From the NCBI GenBank assembly GCA_947074275.1, contig CAMTPA010000024.1:1-41518 (forward strand): 41,518 nucleotides of DNA, read 5' to 3'. The stretch is from an uncultured Bacteroides sp. (lineage in GTDB: Bacteria; Bacteroidota; Bacteroidia; Bacteroidales; Bacteroidaceae). Below the pieces are notes generated by a model that did no database searches, had not been told where the DNA came from, and worked only from the letters and a program-made list of their open reading frames with translations. This document shows, piece after piece, positions 20,577-29,768 of the stretch (positions within the stretch are counted from its first letter, which is position 1; the number at the start of each line of letters is the position of its first letter). The position numbers and the translations under genes were made by a program.

Positions 20577-20699
20577 ATGTCCTTTAATTATTCATATCTA
20601 AGATTCACATTTGCAATCCTACTCACCATAGGTTTGTATGCCTGCTCGTCCAAAAAGACAGAGCAACTGTTGAATGCTTGCCTCGTGGCGGATTTGTAG
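20577..20699 (+). pseudogene. Lipoprotein signal-peptide stub
   Basis: A 40-residue frame starts with ATG and contains a convincing lipoprotein leader: FTFAILLTIGLYACSSKKTE, with the lipobox Cys at residue 23, followed by only 17 residues before TAG. It stops 22 bp before the GH42 start. Nothing identifiable follows the leader, so this looks like the 5' end of a lost surface lipoprotein gene. A genuine tiny lipoprotein is possible but less likely. Confidence 0.5.
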
Positions 20700-20721
20700 C
20701 AGTAATCAAATAACTTTGCGT

Positions 20722-22782
20722 ATGAAAACCAAAAACATTCTCTTTTTATTTTTGACGTTCCTTGCTACCCTGCAAGGCAAAGCCCAATATATTTTTGACA
20801 AACCTCTTTACGGAGCAGCATACTATCACGAATACATGCCCTACGAACGTTTGGACGAAGACATCCGCCTTATGAAACAAGCTGGGCTAACCGTAGTACG
20901 TGTCGGAGAATCCAGTTGGGGTGTTTTTGAGCCACAGGAAGGCGTGTTCGAATTTGAATGGATGGACCGCATCATTGATAAAATGCACCAGTCTGGAATC
21001 AAAGTCATACTTGGAACACCCACCTACTCCATTCCCGCCTGGCTTGCCCACAAGCACCCCGAAGTGCTGGCCGAGCATCTACGCGGGAATAAAGCCTATT
21101 ATGGTATTCGTCAAAACATCGACTTCACCAACCCTACATTTAAGTATTATAGCGAACGTATCATCCGTAAACTGATGAAAAGATACGCCCAACACCCTGG
21201 CATTATCGGCTATCAGGTAGATAATGAAACCGAGGCTCGTGGAGTGAACAACCGAGATTACTTTATCGGGTTTCGCAACTACATCAAAGACCGCTTCAAT
21301 AACGACCTTGACTTACTTACCAAGGAGTGGGGAATGAATTACTGGGGTATGAATATCAACACTTGGGAGGAGTTCTACACCCGCGACGGCGTAACCAACC
21401 CATCCTACAAGAACGAGTGGGAACGCTATAACCGTAAACAAGTGGCCGATTTCCTGAACTGGCAATGCGACATCGTAAACGAGTACAAGCGTAAAGACCA
21501 GTTTGTAACCCACTGCTTTATGCTCGATTTCCAGAATATCGACCAAATTGAAAGTTTTCGCCAAATGCAATACCCTGCCATCAATGTTTACCACGATGTA
21601 CAGGACAAACAAGATGGTCAGCGGATAGCCTACGCAGGTGATTTCGTGCGCACCGTGGCTCGCAACAATTACATTGTTATGGAAACCAATGCCCAGGGCA
21701 TCGGTTGGGATGCACGTGGACAATATCCGCCATACGACAAGCAGCTACGACAGAATGTGTATGGTCATTACGCCTCTGGTGCCAATATGGTGGAATACTG
21801 GCATTGGGCTACCCTGCACTACGGGCAGGAAACCTACTGGCGGGGCGTTTTGGGGCACGACCTTGAACCCAACCGCATATACAACGAATTCAAAGCCACC
21901 GCCGACGAATTGAAGAAAATAGGCACTCACATTGTTGACCTGAAAAAGAAAAATCGTGTGGCTATTCTTTACAGCCACGACTCACACCATGCACTTAGTT
22001 TTATGCCCTATACCTGGAAAAGCAATTACCCGATTGATATGGTACACAAATCGCTCTACTTCCAAAACATCGAAACAGACATTGTACCGTGCGATAAAGT
22101 GACCGATTTCAGCGGATACGATATGCTCGTCATTCCTCCGCTATACGTGGCTACCGACGAACTGTTGACAGCTATCGACCAGTTCGTACATTCGGGGGGA
22201 CACGTGGTGATGATGCATAAAAGCGGGTACTGCAACGAGCATTCGGCAGTCAGAGCCACATTAGCTCCAGGACTGTTGCGCAAAGCGTGCGGATTCTATT
22301 ATCAGGAATATTCAACCATCAGCAACCTGTCGTTGAAAGATAACCCGTTTGGACTTGTCAATGCCGAACAGATAAGCGACTGGTACGAATTCCTTATCCC
22401 TGAGACCGCTACGCCGCTGGCATACGCAGAACATCCATTCTTTAGTAAATGGCCTGTTATCACCGAAAACAAATATGGCAAAGGCAAACTGACGTATATA
22501 GGAACTTACCCCTCGCAGGAACTATTAGACACCATTGTGAGGAATGTGGCCGAACAAGCAAGTGTCATATCGTCGGATAATCAGATATTCCCTCTTATCG
22601 AGCGCACAGGCGTGAATAAACAGGGACGAAATATCCGCTATTTGTTCAACTACAGCGACCAGCTGCAGAAGACGACATACACTCGGCAATCGGGCAAAGA
22701 GTTGCTCTCAGGCAAAGCCATCAAAAAGGGAGACAACTTGACGCTGAATCCGTGGGATGTGCTTATCATCGAAGAATGGTAA
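20722..22782 (+). CDS. GH42 beta-galactosidase
   Basis: A 686-residue GH42 enzyme. The start is placed at 20722, where a signal peptide begins (MKTKNILFLFLTFLATLQGKAQ). The barrel opens with YGAAYYHEYMPYERLDEDI and RVGESSWGVFEPQEG, a hallmark of the family. Acid/base is Glu169 in YQVDNETE and nucleophile Glu321 in IVMETNAQG. A trimerisation-type domain (SGGHVVMMHKSGYCNE) follows, then a C-terminal beta domain. It would remove beta-linked galactose from oligosaccharides in the periplasm. Many GH42 enzymes are cytoplasmic; the signal peptide is usual for Bacteroidetes. GH29 follows 95 bp later, giving a fucose-then-galactose side-chain pair. Confidence 0.9.
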   Translation: MKTKNILFLFLTFLATLQGKAQYIFDKPLYGAAYYHEYMPYERLDEDIRLMKQAGLTVVRVGESSWGVFEPQEGVFEFEWMDRIIDKMHQSGIKVILGTPTYSIPAWLAHKHPEVLAEHLRGNKAYYGIRQNIDFTNPTFKYYSERIIRKLMKRYAQHPGIIGYQVDNETEARGVNNRDYFIGFRNYIKDRFNNDLDLLTKEWGMNYWGMNINTWEEFYTRDGVTNPSYKNEWERYNRKQVADFLNWQCDIVNEYKRKDQFVTHCFMLDFQNIDQIESFRQMQYPAINVYHDVQDKQDGQRIAYAGDFVRTVARNNYIVMETNAQGIGWDARGQYPPYDKQLRQNVYGHYASGANMVEYWHWATLHYGQETYWRGVLGHDLEPNRIYNEFKATADELKKIGTHIVDLKKKNRVAILYSHDSHHALSFMPYTWKSNYPIDMVHKSLYFQNIETDIVPCDKVTDFSGYDMLVIPPLYVATDELLTAIDQFVHSGGHVVMMHKSGYCNEHSAVRATLAPGLLRKACGFYYQEYSTISNLSLKDNPFGLVNAEQISDWYEFLIPETATPLAYAEHPFFSKWPVITENKYGKGKLTYIGTYPSQELLDTIVRNVAEQASVISSDNQIFPLIERTGVNKQGRNIRYLFNYSDQLQKTTYTRQSGKELLSGKAIKKGDNLTLNPWDVLIIEEW

Positions 22783-22821
22783 ATGCTCCAAATTTATGGG
22801 CGAAATTTCAGTAGTTAGCCC

Positions 22822-22835
22822 ACATTGCGCAATGT
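22822..22835. promoter_or_regulatory. 14 bp perfect palindrome before GH29
   Basis: ACATTGCGCAATGT is a perfect 14 bp palindrome in the 95 bp gap between GH42 and GH29, 43 bp before the GH29 start. It could be an operator for a dimeric regulator. No promoter box is evident next to it, and chance cannot be excluded. Confidence 0.3.
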
Positions 22836-22877
22836 TTTGCATATAAACTTTAATTATTAATCTTTAGAACATACCAA

Positions 22878-24497
22878 ATGAAAAAGAACAAGCTCAAAGT
22901 GCTACTACTTTCTGTAGCCCTAACTGGCACCCTCGGCATCTCTGCCCAATCTAAGAAAGCAGAACAGGCTGAGCCGGGTAAATTCCAGCCCACCTGGGAA
23001 TCCCTCTCTCAATACGAAACTCCCGAATGGTTTCGCAACGCCAAATTCGGAATCTGGGCACACTGGGGGCCGCAATGTCAGCCCGAAGCTGGCGACTGGT
23101 ACGGTAAAGCTATGTACGAAGAAGGTGGCGATGCCTACAAATGGCATCTCAAACACTACGGCCACCCGTCTGAGTTCGGTTTCAAAGACGTCATCAACGA
23201 GTGGAAAGCCGAAAAATGGAATCCCGAAAAACTCGTTTCTCTCTACAAACGCGTAGGCGCACAGTATTTCTTCGCTATGGGCAACCACCATGACAATATG
23301 GACCTTTGGGACAGCAAATACCAAGGTTGGAACTCTGTAAATATGGGTCCCAAACGAGACATCCTGGCCGAATGGGAAAAGGCCGCCCGCAAAAACAAAC
23401 TCCCCTTTGGCGTAAGCATTCACTCTTCGCACGCCTGGACGTGGTACGAAACCGCACAGGGAGCCGACAAGACTGGACAATACGCCGGAATCTCCTACGA
23501 CGCCCGCGTGCTGACCAAAGAAGACGGCAAAGGCAAATGGTGGGAAGGATACGACCCCGAAGAACTCTACGTGCAGCGTCACGCCCTTAGTGGTCACGTA
23601 TGGGCTGCCTGGAACTGGCCCGAAGGAACCTCCGTGCCCACCCAAGCATACTATGATAACTTTTTCGACCGTACCGTCGATATGATTAATAAATACAACC
23701 CCGACCTCGTTTACTTTGACGACAGCGTACTGCCATTCTGGCCCATCAACGATACCGGTATGGAAGTCGTATCGCACTACTACAACCGCAACATGAAGCA
23801 AAACAAGGGTAAACTCGAAGCCGTAGTCTTTGGCAAACAACTTGAAGAGCAACACAAGGAAGCCATTGTATGGGATGTAGAAAAAGGTGTACCCTCCAAT
23901 CTGCAAGACAAACCTTGGCAAACCTGTACCTGTCTCGGCAGTTGGCATTACCACCGCTCGGCGTATGAAGACGGCTGGTACAAATCCGCCCGCACCGTTG
24001 TCCATATGCTTATCGACATAGTCAGCAAAAACGGCAACCTCTTGCTCAGCGTACCGATGAAAGGCGATGGCACCATAGACGACAAAGAAGAAAAAATACT
24101 CGAAGACATTGCCGCCTGGATGTCTATCAACAGCGAAGGCATCTTCGACACCCGTCCTTGGCATATCTTTGGAGAAGGCCCATCAGCCGAAGCCATCATT
24201 CCGCTGGACGGAGCTGGCTTCAACGAAGGCAAAAACGAGCCCTATACCGCTGCCGACATCCGTTTTGTAAAGAAAGACAAGACGCTGTACGCCCACGTGA
24301 TGGAATGGCCCACGAATGGACAGATTATCATTAAATCCCTCGCCTCTGGAAGTCCTCATCACACCTCCAACATAAAGAAAGTAGAACTGCTGGGAGTTGG
24401 GAAAGTGAATTTCACAAGAAATAGCACAGGCTTAGTAGTGGATTTGCCAAAGAACAAGAAGCCTAACGATATATCGTTGGTATTGAAAATAGATTAA
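22878..24497 (+). CDS. GH29 alpha-L-fucosidase
   Basis: A 539-residue GH29 enzyme with a signal peptide (cleavage near ISAQ, residue 24). Family landmarks are EWFRNAKFGIWAHWGPQC, FFAMGNHHDNMDLWDSKY, MGPKRDILAEWEKAAR and the nucleophile region LVYFDDSVLPF (Asp281 aligned with the nucleophile position of the second GH29 in this window). KNGNLLLSVPMKGDGTID follows, then a C-terminal beta-sandwich. It hydrolyses alpha-L-fucosyl residues, for example the terminal fucose of fucogalacto-xyloglucan side chains. The acid/base residue varies in this family and is not assigned. It is shorter and only distantly similar to the other GH29 here (35775-37277), so linkage preferences may differ. The repeat module starts immediately after its stop codon. 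Confidence 0.92.
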   Translation: MKKNKLKVLLLSVALTGTLGISAQSKKAEQAEPGKFQPTWESLSQYETPEWFRNAKFGIWAHWGPQCQPEAGDWYGKAMYEEGGDAYKWHLKHYGHPSEFGFKDVINEWKAEKWNPEKLVSLYKRVGAQYFFAMGNHHDNMDLWDSKYQGWNSVNMGPKRDILAEWEKAARKNKLPFGVSIHSSHAWTWYETAQGADKTGQYAGISYDARVLTKEDGKGKWWEGYDPEELYVQRHALSGHVWAAWNWPEGTSVPTQAYYDNFFDRTVDMINKYNPDLVYFDDSVLPFWPINDTGMEVVSHYYNRNMKQNKGKLEAVVFGKQLEEQHKEAIVWDVEKGVPSNLQDKPWQTCTCLGSWHYHRSAYEDGWYKSARTVVHMLIDIVSKNGNLLLSVPMKGDGTIDDKEEKILEDIAAWMSINSEGIFDTRPWHIFGEGPSAEAIIPLDGAGFNEGKNEPYTAADIRFVKKDKTLYAHVMEWPTNGQIIIKSLASGSPHHTSNIKKVELLGVGKVNFTRNSTGLVVDLPKNKKPNDISLVLKID

Positions 24498-24725
24498 CTC
24501 AAATTTCGCAAGCTCAACTCATCAGGTCAACATTGAACGACGATGAATATCAGCTAATACGTAAAATACTTATTATCAGAACACAACACCAAATATTCTT
24601 AATAGTTCATATCGTGTTTGCTGACAAAGCTTTGCCAGGTCGGTAGATAAGCTTTGCCAGCGCGGTAGGAAAGCTTTGCCAGGTCGGTAGATAACTACAT
24701 CTACCAATTAGGCAAAGCATATCAC
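24498..24725 (+). repeat. 228 bp intergenic repeat module, copy B
   Basis: This is the inverted partner of 7000-7227. Three tandem 22 bp units (24629-24650, 24651-24672, 24673-24694) each begin GCTTTGCCAG and carry CGGTAG; the first and third are identical. An inverted unit follows (24701-24718). Unit 3 and the inverted unit can fold into a hairpin, with 8 bp GCTTTGCC/GGCAAAGC and 7 bp GGTAGAT/ATCTACC stems separated by a 5/5 internal loop. The module starts at the base after the GH29 stop and lies 33 bp before the paired operator-like sites of the GH97 promoter. Confidence 0.82.
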
Positions 24726-24758
24726 CCGCGTGGAAGCTAAACAGCCTCCGTATCGGCC

Positions 24759-24793
24759 AACAAGAGTGCCCCTTGTTTAAAACAAAAGCACCC
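24759..24793 (+). promoter_or_regulatory. Tandem operator-like sites (AACAARASYRCCC x2), copy B
   Basis: AACAAGAGTGCCC starts at 24759 and AACAAAAGCACCC at 24781, 22 bp apart. The second starts exactly 67 bp before the TACTTTTG box at 24848. Spacing and sequence equal those of copy A at 6769-6803, which supports a shared activator site. The regulator itself is not in the window unless the AraC-type protein at 35.2 kb serves. Confidence 0.62.
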
Positions 24794-24847
24794 TTTCGTT
24801 ATCTCATTTCCAAAACATGTATGACAGACCGCCCCAATTTTAACTCT

Positions 24848-24855
24848 TACTTTTG
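24848..24855 (+). promoter_or_regulatory. -7 promoter box TACTTTTG
   Basis: An exact TAnnTTTG match, 37 bp before the GH97 start at 24885. It should drive the five-gene GH97-GH97-CE1-GH3-GH2 operon. Upstream sequence aligns with the minus-strand promoter at 6707-6714. No convincing -33 TTTG was found. Confidence 0.62.
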
Positions 24856-24884
24856 TATCATACAATCAATAAATAATAATACCA

Positions 24885-26861
24885 ATGAGAACATTTTTAT
24901 TCCTCAGCTTTATATGCGTCACGCTTGGAGTATTCGGTAGCGACATTTATACAATGCAGTCGCCCGATGGTAAAATATCACTCACTGTACAGTGGGATAC
25001 CAACCTTTCCTACTCCGTATCCTACCAAGGTAAAACACTCATATTCAACTCCCCCCTCGGGTTTGAATTCGAAAATGAGTCTCCTATGCACGCCGACTTT
25101 ACCCCCATCACTCAGCCTGTGTCCACTCTGAAACACGACTCCTGGGAGCCCGTAGTGAGAAACAAACACGAAAAGATAAACCTCCACTGGAATGAAGTCC
25201 ACCTCCCTCTTGTTGAAAAAGGGGGAAAGAAGCGCAAAATGGACCTTTTCTTCAGACTTTACGACAACGGCGTGGCATTCCGCTATCAGCTGTACGGCGG
25301 CGAAGTCATCGGCAACCGGACTATCAGCCGTGAGCTCACCGGATTCACCGTTCCCGAACCATCACACGCATGGGTAGCCCAGTACGAGGCCCGATATACC
25401 TCCAGCCAGGAATCCGAATTCAACAAACTTCCCGTCAATAGCCTTACTACGGAAACCGTAGCCGGACTCCCTTTTCTCATCGAAGTAGATAAAGAAAACT
25501 ACCTCGCCATTACCGAAGCCGATATCGATAACTACCCGGGGTTCTATATGGGTTGTGACAACAACGCCAACGACGGACAAGTTACCCTCACCACCAAACT
25601 ATCTCCTTTACACGGTCAGCCCGAAACAGGAGCTAAGGTGCGCTTCTCCGACAAAACACATACTCCCTGGCGTGTTATTATGATTGGAAACAATCCCGGT
25701 CACTTCATCGAATCCGAAATCATACAAGGACTCAATCCACCCTGCGCCATCCAAGACCCCTCCTGGATTAAGCCCGGTCTATCCGCTTGGGACCACTGGT
25801 GGAGTGGAGAAGTGAAAATGGAAATGCCCGTCATCAAAGAATACATCGACTTCGCCGCTGCGCAGGGGTGGCCCTATATGCTCATCGACTGGCAATGGTA
25901 CGGCCCTTTCAACCAGCCTGAGGCAGACATTACCAAACCCGCTCCTCAACTCAATATGCCCGAGATACTCGCATACGCCCGTCAGAAAAACGTTCGTTGC
26001 TGGCTTTGGCTCTATAGCACCGATGCCAACCGCAACAATGCCTTCGAAGAAGCTTTCGCCCTCTATCAACAGTGGGGCATTGCCGGCATCAAAATAGACT
26101 TTATGGACCGAGACGACCAAGATATGGTCAACTGGTATCGCAAAGTCATCAAAAAAGCTGCCGAACACCAGCTTATGGTCGATTTTCACGGCTCTTACAA
26201 GCCCGACGGCATCGAACGCACCTGGCCCAATATGATGACCCGAGAAGGTGTGTTGGGCGAAGAGTATTCCAAATTCTCCTCCCGCATTGTTCCCAGCCAC
26301 AACGTCACCCTGGCATTTACCCGTATGCTCGCTGGCCCTATGGATTACACCCCTGGCGGATTCCTGAACGTAAGCCCCGACGGGTTCAAAATGCAGTCGC
26401 CCACGATGGTCATCAACACCCGCTGCGCCGAACTCTCTAAGTTCGTGATTTACGAAAGCCCCTTCACCGTTTTCTGTGATCACCCCAAACACGTCCTTGG
26501 ACAGCCTGGTGCCGACTTCCTGCAAATCGTTCCCACTGTTTGGGATGATACTCGCTTCATCGACGGCTACCCTGGAGAATTCATCGTTATGGCCAAGCGT
26601 TCGGGCAATCAATGGTTCTTGGCGGGTATGAACAATGAAACTCCCCGCAACGTAACCATCGCCACCGACTTCTTGCCAACTGGTAAATACGAACTCGAAT
26701 ACTGGGAAGATGCGAAAGACGCAGAAAAAAATCCTACCAAACTCAACAAAAAGACAGTAACCATACAGTCGGGAAAACCCATTAAAATACGTATGGTGAG
26801 CGGTGGAGGATATGTATCTGTACTCAAACCATTGATGGATAATTCTAACATACGAAATTAA
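24885..26861 (+). CDS. GH97 alpha-galactosidase-type hydrolase (first)
   Basis: A 658-residue GH97 enzyme with a signal peptide (MRTFLFLSFICVTLGVFGS). The N-terminal beta-super-sandwich starts with MQSPDGKISLTVQW. The barrel holds AWDHWWSGE, YMLIDWQWYG and GIAGIKIDFMDRDDQDMV, where Asp405 takes the nucleophile place of retaining GH97 members. VDFHGSYKPDGIERTWPN and the C-terminal beta domain follow. Known GH97 enzymes split into inverting alpha-glucosidases (SusB type, lacking this Asp) and retaining alpha-galactosidases that carry it, so alpha-galactosidase is the best call; other alpha-linked sugars such as beta-L-arabinopyranose remain possible. It is the first gene of the operon, and a GH97 paralogue follows after 9 bp. 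Confidence 0.9.
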   Translation: MRTFLFLSFICVTLGVFGSDIYTMQSPDGKISLTVQWDTNLSYSVSYQGKTLIFNSPLGFEFENESPMHADFTPITQPVSTLKHDSWEPVVRNKHEKINLHWNEVHLPLVEKGGKKRKMDLFFRLYDNGVAFRYQLYGGEVIGNRTISRELTGFTVPEPSHAWVAQYEARYTSSQESEFNKLPVNSLTTETVAGLPFLIEVDKENYLAITEADIDNYPGFYMGCDNNANDGQVTLTTKLSPLHGQPETGAKVRFSDKTHTPWRVIMIGNNPGHFIESEIIQGLNPPCAIQDPSWIKPGLSAWDHWWSGEVKMEMPVIKEYIDFAAAQGWPYMLIDWQWYGPFNQPEADITKPAPQLNMPEILAYARQKNVRCWLWLYSTDANRNNAFEEAFALYQQWGIAGIKIDFMDRDDQDMVNWYRKVIKKAAEHQLMVDFHGSYKPDGIERTWPNMMTREGVLGEEYSKFSSRIVPSHNVTLAFTRMLAGPMDYTPGGFLNVSPDGFKMQSPTMVINTRCAELSKFVIYESPFTVFCDHPKHVLGQPGADFLQIVPTVWDDTRFIDGYPGEFIVMAKRSGNQWFLAGMNNETPRNVTIATDFLPTGKYELEYWEDAKDAEKNPTKLNKKTVTIQSGKPIKIRMVSGGGYVSVLKPLMDNSNIRN

Positions 26862-26870
26862 ATACAAGTT

Positions 26871-28862
26871 ATGACAAAAAATCTTTTAGCCCTATTGGGA
26901 CTCATCTGTGCTCTCAACATTTACGCTCAAAAACAGCTCACAGCTGCCTCACCCGATGGCAGAATTGTAACTACCGTTACCTTGGGCGACAAACTGAACT
27001 ATTCCATCACCCACGATGGAGAAACAGTTCTTTACCCTTCTCCTATTTCTCTCACCCTCAGTAGTGGAGAAGTGTGGGGAGCGAAGCCTCAACTGGTGCA
27101 AAGTAGTCAGAAGAGCATTCAGGAGACCATCGCATCTCCCTTCTACCGCAAGGACAAGATTAACGATGAGTACACCCTACTCACCCTCAATTTCAAAAAG
27201 CAGTGGGGCATTGAGTTTCGCATTTACAATGACGGAGTAGCCTATCGCTTTGTGAATAAACGTCCGAAACCCTTCACCATAGCAGGCGAAGAGGTTGCTT
27301 ATAACTTCGGCAGCGACGTCACCACCATCGTACCCTACATACAGCGCGGCGAAGAAGGCAACTACGAATCGCAATTTCACAACTCTTTCGAGAACACGTA
27401 CACCACCGATAAGCTATCGAAACTCAACAAACAACTCCTTATGTTCTTGCCGTTGGTAGCCGAAACGTCAAGCGGAAAGAAAATATGCATCAGCGAGTCC
27501 GACCTCGAAAGCTATCCCGGGCTTTACCTCAGTGCCGCCGGGGACAATCACTCCCTCACGGGTATGTTCGCACCTTATCCACACGCAACCGAACGGGGCG
27601 GGCATAATATGCTGCAATTTAATGTCACCCAGCGCGAGCCCTACATCGCCAAGGTAACCGGCCCCCGTACCTTTCCCTGGCGCATGGCCATCGTTGCCAC
27701 TGCCGACAAAAACCTCGCCGACAGTGATATGACCTACAAGCTCGCCGCCCCATCACGCATCAAAGACATCTCGTGGATCAAGCCCGGTAAAGTAGCCTGG
27801 GATTGGTGGAACGACTGGAACATTACCGGTGTCGATTTCGAATCCGGTGTCAACAACGATACCTATAAATACTACATCGATTTTGCTGCTGCCAACGGTA
27901 TAGAATATGTGATTCTGGACGAGGGCTGGGCCGTGCATCTTAAGGCCGACCTAATGCAGGTGGTAGACGAAATCGACATAAAAGAACTCGTAGATTACGC
28001 CGCCGCCCGCAACGTCGATATCATTCTATGGGCAGGATACTACGCCTTTGAGCGTGATATGGAAAACGTATGCCGCCACTACTCCGAGATGGGTGTGAAA
28101 GGCTTCAAGGTTGACTTTATGAACCGCGACGACCAGGAAATGGTAGAGTTCAACTATCGTGCCTCCGCTATCTGTGCCAAATACAAGATGATACTCGACC
28201 TGCACGGCATGTACAAGCCTGCCGGATTGAACCGCACTTATCCCAACGTCCTGAACTTTGAAGGTGTACACGGATTAGAGCAGATGAAATGGTCGACTGC
28301 TGAGGTAGATCAAATGAAGTACGACGTAACCATTCCTTTTATCCGTCAGGTAGCTGGACCAATGGACTACACTCAGGGTGCTATGAACAACGGAACCAGA
28401 GGAAACTATCGTCCCTCCAATTCGCAGCCCATGAGTCAGGGAACCCGCTGCCACCAGTTGGCCAGCTACGTGGTATTCGAATCGCCCTTCAACATGTTGT
28501 GCGACACGCCTACCAACTACATGCGCGAACCGGAGTCGTTAAATTTCATCGCAACCATTCCCACCGTTTGGGATGAAACCATTACCTTAGATGGCAAAAT
28601 AGGAGAGTACATCATTACCGCCCGCCGCAAAGGCGACGTGTGGTACATTGGCGGAATGACCAACTGGGACGCCCGCGACCTGAAGGTAGACCTTTCTTTC
28701 CTCGGTGATGCCGCCCGCTCAGCTACTTTGTTTAAAGACGGAATGAACGCGCATCGCAACGGCGTAGATTATAAGAAAGAGAACATCCAACTGAAAGGAA
28801 AAAAGGAACTCGATATCCATTTAGCACCGGGAGGCGGTTTCGCGCTTCGGGTAGAGCGATAA
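26871..28862 (+). CDS. GH97 alpha-galactosidase-type hydrolase (second)
   Basis: A 663-residue GH97 with a signal peptide (MTKNLLALLGLICALNIYAQ). It parallels its neighbour: AASPDGRIVTTV, VAWDWWNDWNITGVDF, GIEYVILDEGWAV, GVKGFKVDFMNRDDQEMV with Asp415 in the retaining nucleophile position, and DLHGMYKPAGLNRTYPN. The WDWWNDWNITG and NGIEYVILDEGW segments are more like well-studied retaining GH97 enzymes than the first copy is. Two side-by-side GH97 genes with clearly different sequences suggest split linkage specificity, not a recent duplication. The CE1 esterase starts 13 bp after it. Confidence 0.9.
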   Translation: MTKNLLALLGLICALNIYAQKQLTAASPDGRIVTTVTLGDKLNYSITHDGETVLYPSPISLTLSSGEVWGAKPQLVQSSQKSIQETIASPFYRKDKINDEYTLLTLNFKKQWGIEFRIYNDGVAYRFVNKRPKPFTIAGEEVAYNFGSDVTTIVPYIQRGEEGNYESQFHNSFENTYTTDKLSKLNKQLLMFLPLVAETSSGKKICISESDLESYPGLYLSAAGDNHSLTGMFAPYPHATERGGHNMLQFNVTQREPYIAKVTGPRTFPWRMAIVATADKNLADSDMTYKLAAPSRIKDISWIKPGKVAWDWWNDWNITGVDFESGVNNDTYKYYIDFAAANGIEYVILDEGWAVHLKADLMQVVDEIDIKELVDYAAARNVDIILWAGYYAFERDMENVCRHYSEMGVKGFKVDFMNRDDQEMVEFNYRASAICAKYKMILDLHGMYKPAGLNRTYPNVLNFEGVHGLEQMKWSTAEVDQMKYDVTIPFIRQVAGPMDYTQGAMNNGTRGNYRPSNSQPMSQGTRCHQLASYVVFESPFNMLCDTPTNYMREPESLNFIATIPTVWDETITLDGKIGEYIITARRKGDVWYIGGMTNWDARDLKVDLSFLGDAARSATLFKDGMNAHRNGVDYKKENIQLKGKKELDIHLAPGGGFALRVER

Positions 28863-28875
28863 TAAATATAACGAT

Positions 28876-29748
28876 ATGAAACGAATAACCTTATCCATCA
28901 TCGCACTATGCCAGCTATGCCTGGTATTCGCCCAATGGGGGCCACAGAGCAAAACAGAGTCCCATACCCTGCACAGCAAAGTGCTGGGTGCCGACCGGGA
29001 ATACACCGTTTACCTGCCCAAAAGTTACGAAGCCGAAACCGACCGGAAATACCCTGTTCTCTATCTCCTCCACGGCATGACCGATACCGACAAAGCCTGG
29101 TTCTGGCGCGGACATGTACACGAAGTCATGGACCAACTTGTCGCCTCCGGCGAAGCCGTTGAAATGATTATCGTATCTCCTAACGCTGGAGGTAGTTTCG
29201 AAGAGGGCCACTGGAACGGTTACTTCGATATGCCCGACTGGAAGTACGACACCTTCTTCTGCACCGAATTCCTTCCACACATCGAAAGCAAGTTCCGCAT
29301 CATCGGTGATAAAGCCCATCGTGCTGTCTCCGGTCTTTCTATGGGTGGTGGCGGAGCCACCGGCTACGGACAAATACACACCGAACTCTTCTCCTCTGTT
29401 TATGCCATCAGCGCGCTGATGAGCATTCCGCAACACGGAGCCGCCCAGCCTCGCGAACCGGGAGATAAGCTGGCCATCCTCACTCAGTCTGTCATCGATA
29501 ACAGTTGCGTAAAATACGTAGAGGAAGCCGATGAGCAGCGCAAAGAGCAACTGCGTACCGTCAAGTGGTTTGTGGATTGCGGGGATGATGACTTCCTGCT
29601 CGACCGGAACATTGAGTTCTTCCAGGCCATGCGTAAAGCCAACGTTCATTGCGAATTTCGCGTACGCGATGGCGGACACACCTGGGAGTATTTCCATTCG
29701 GCGCTCTATACGTGCCTGCCGTTTGTAAGTCGTAACTTTGAAAAATAA
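28876..29748 (+). CDS. Secreted CE1-type esterase (alpha/beta hydrolase)
   Basis: A 290-residue esterase of the EstD/CE1 group with a signal peptide ending near VFAQ (residue 20). Visible are the oxyanion region LYLLHGMTDTDKAWFW, the nucleophile Ser155 in GLSMGGGG, the acid Asp in DCGDDDF (around 236-239) and His268 in DGGHTWEYF. Length and order fit CE1 acetyl or feruloyl esterases. It would remove acyl groups so that the glycosidases in the same operon can reach the sugar chain. The acyl group is not predictable. Gene gaps of 13 and 20 bp indicate tight co-transcription. Confidence 0.87.
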   Translation: MKRITLSIIALCQLCLVFAQWGPQSKTESHTLHSKVLGADREYTVYLPKSYEAETDRKYPVLYLLHGMTDTDKAWFWRGHVHEVMDQLVASGEAVEMIIVSPNAGGSFEEGHWNGYFDMPDWKYDTFFCTEFLPHIESKFRIIGDKAHRAVSGLSMGGGGATGYGQIHTELFSSVYAISALMSIPQHGAAQPREPGDKLAILTQSVIDNSCVKYVEEADEQRKEQLRTVKWFVDCGDDDFLLDRNIEFFQAMRKANVHCEFRVRDGGHTWEYFHSALYTCLPFVSRNFEK

Positions 29749-29768
29749 TATATACAAATAACATACTC

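Noticed and set aside
20711..20718. TAACTTTG as the promoter of GH42
   Set aside because: It matches TAnnTTTG but ends only 3 bp before the ATG, which would give a leaderless transcript; probably chance, or at best weak.
22920..24164. 414-residue open frame antisense to GH29
   Set aside because: The protein is a low-complexity string of V, F, G and H residues and mirrors the codon usage of the fully convincing GH29 gene on the other strand. It has no own promoter or motif.
24629..24718. Short CRISPR-like array
   Set aside because: The 22 bp units are joined head to tail without spacers, one is inverted, and no cas gene is near, so this is a tandem repeat module.
25779..26867. 362-residue open frame antisense to GH97
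   Set aside because: It is a codon-bias shadow of a gene with clear family motifs; the other long antisense frames at 28915-29757, 30057-31022, 34176-34976 and 36351-37253 were rejected for the same reason.
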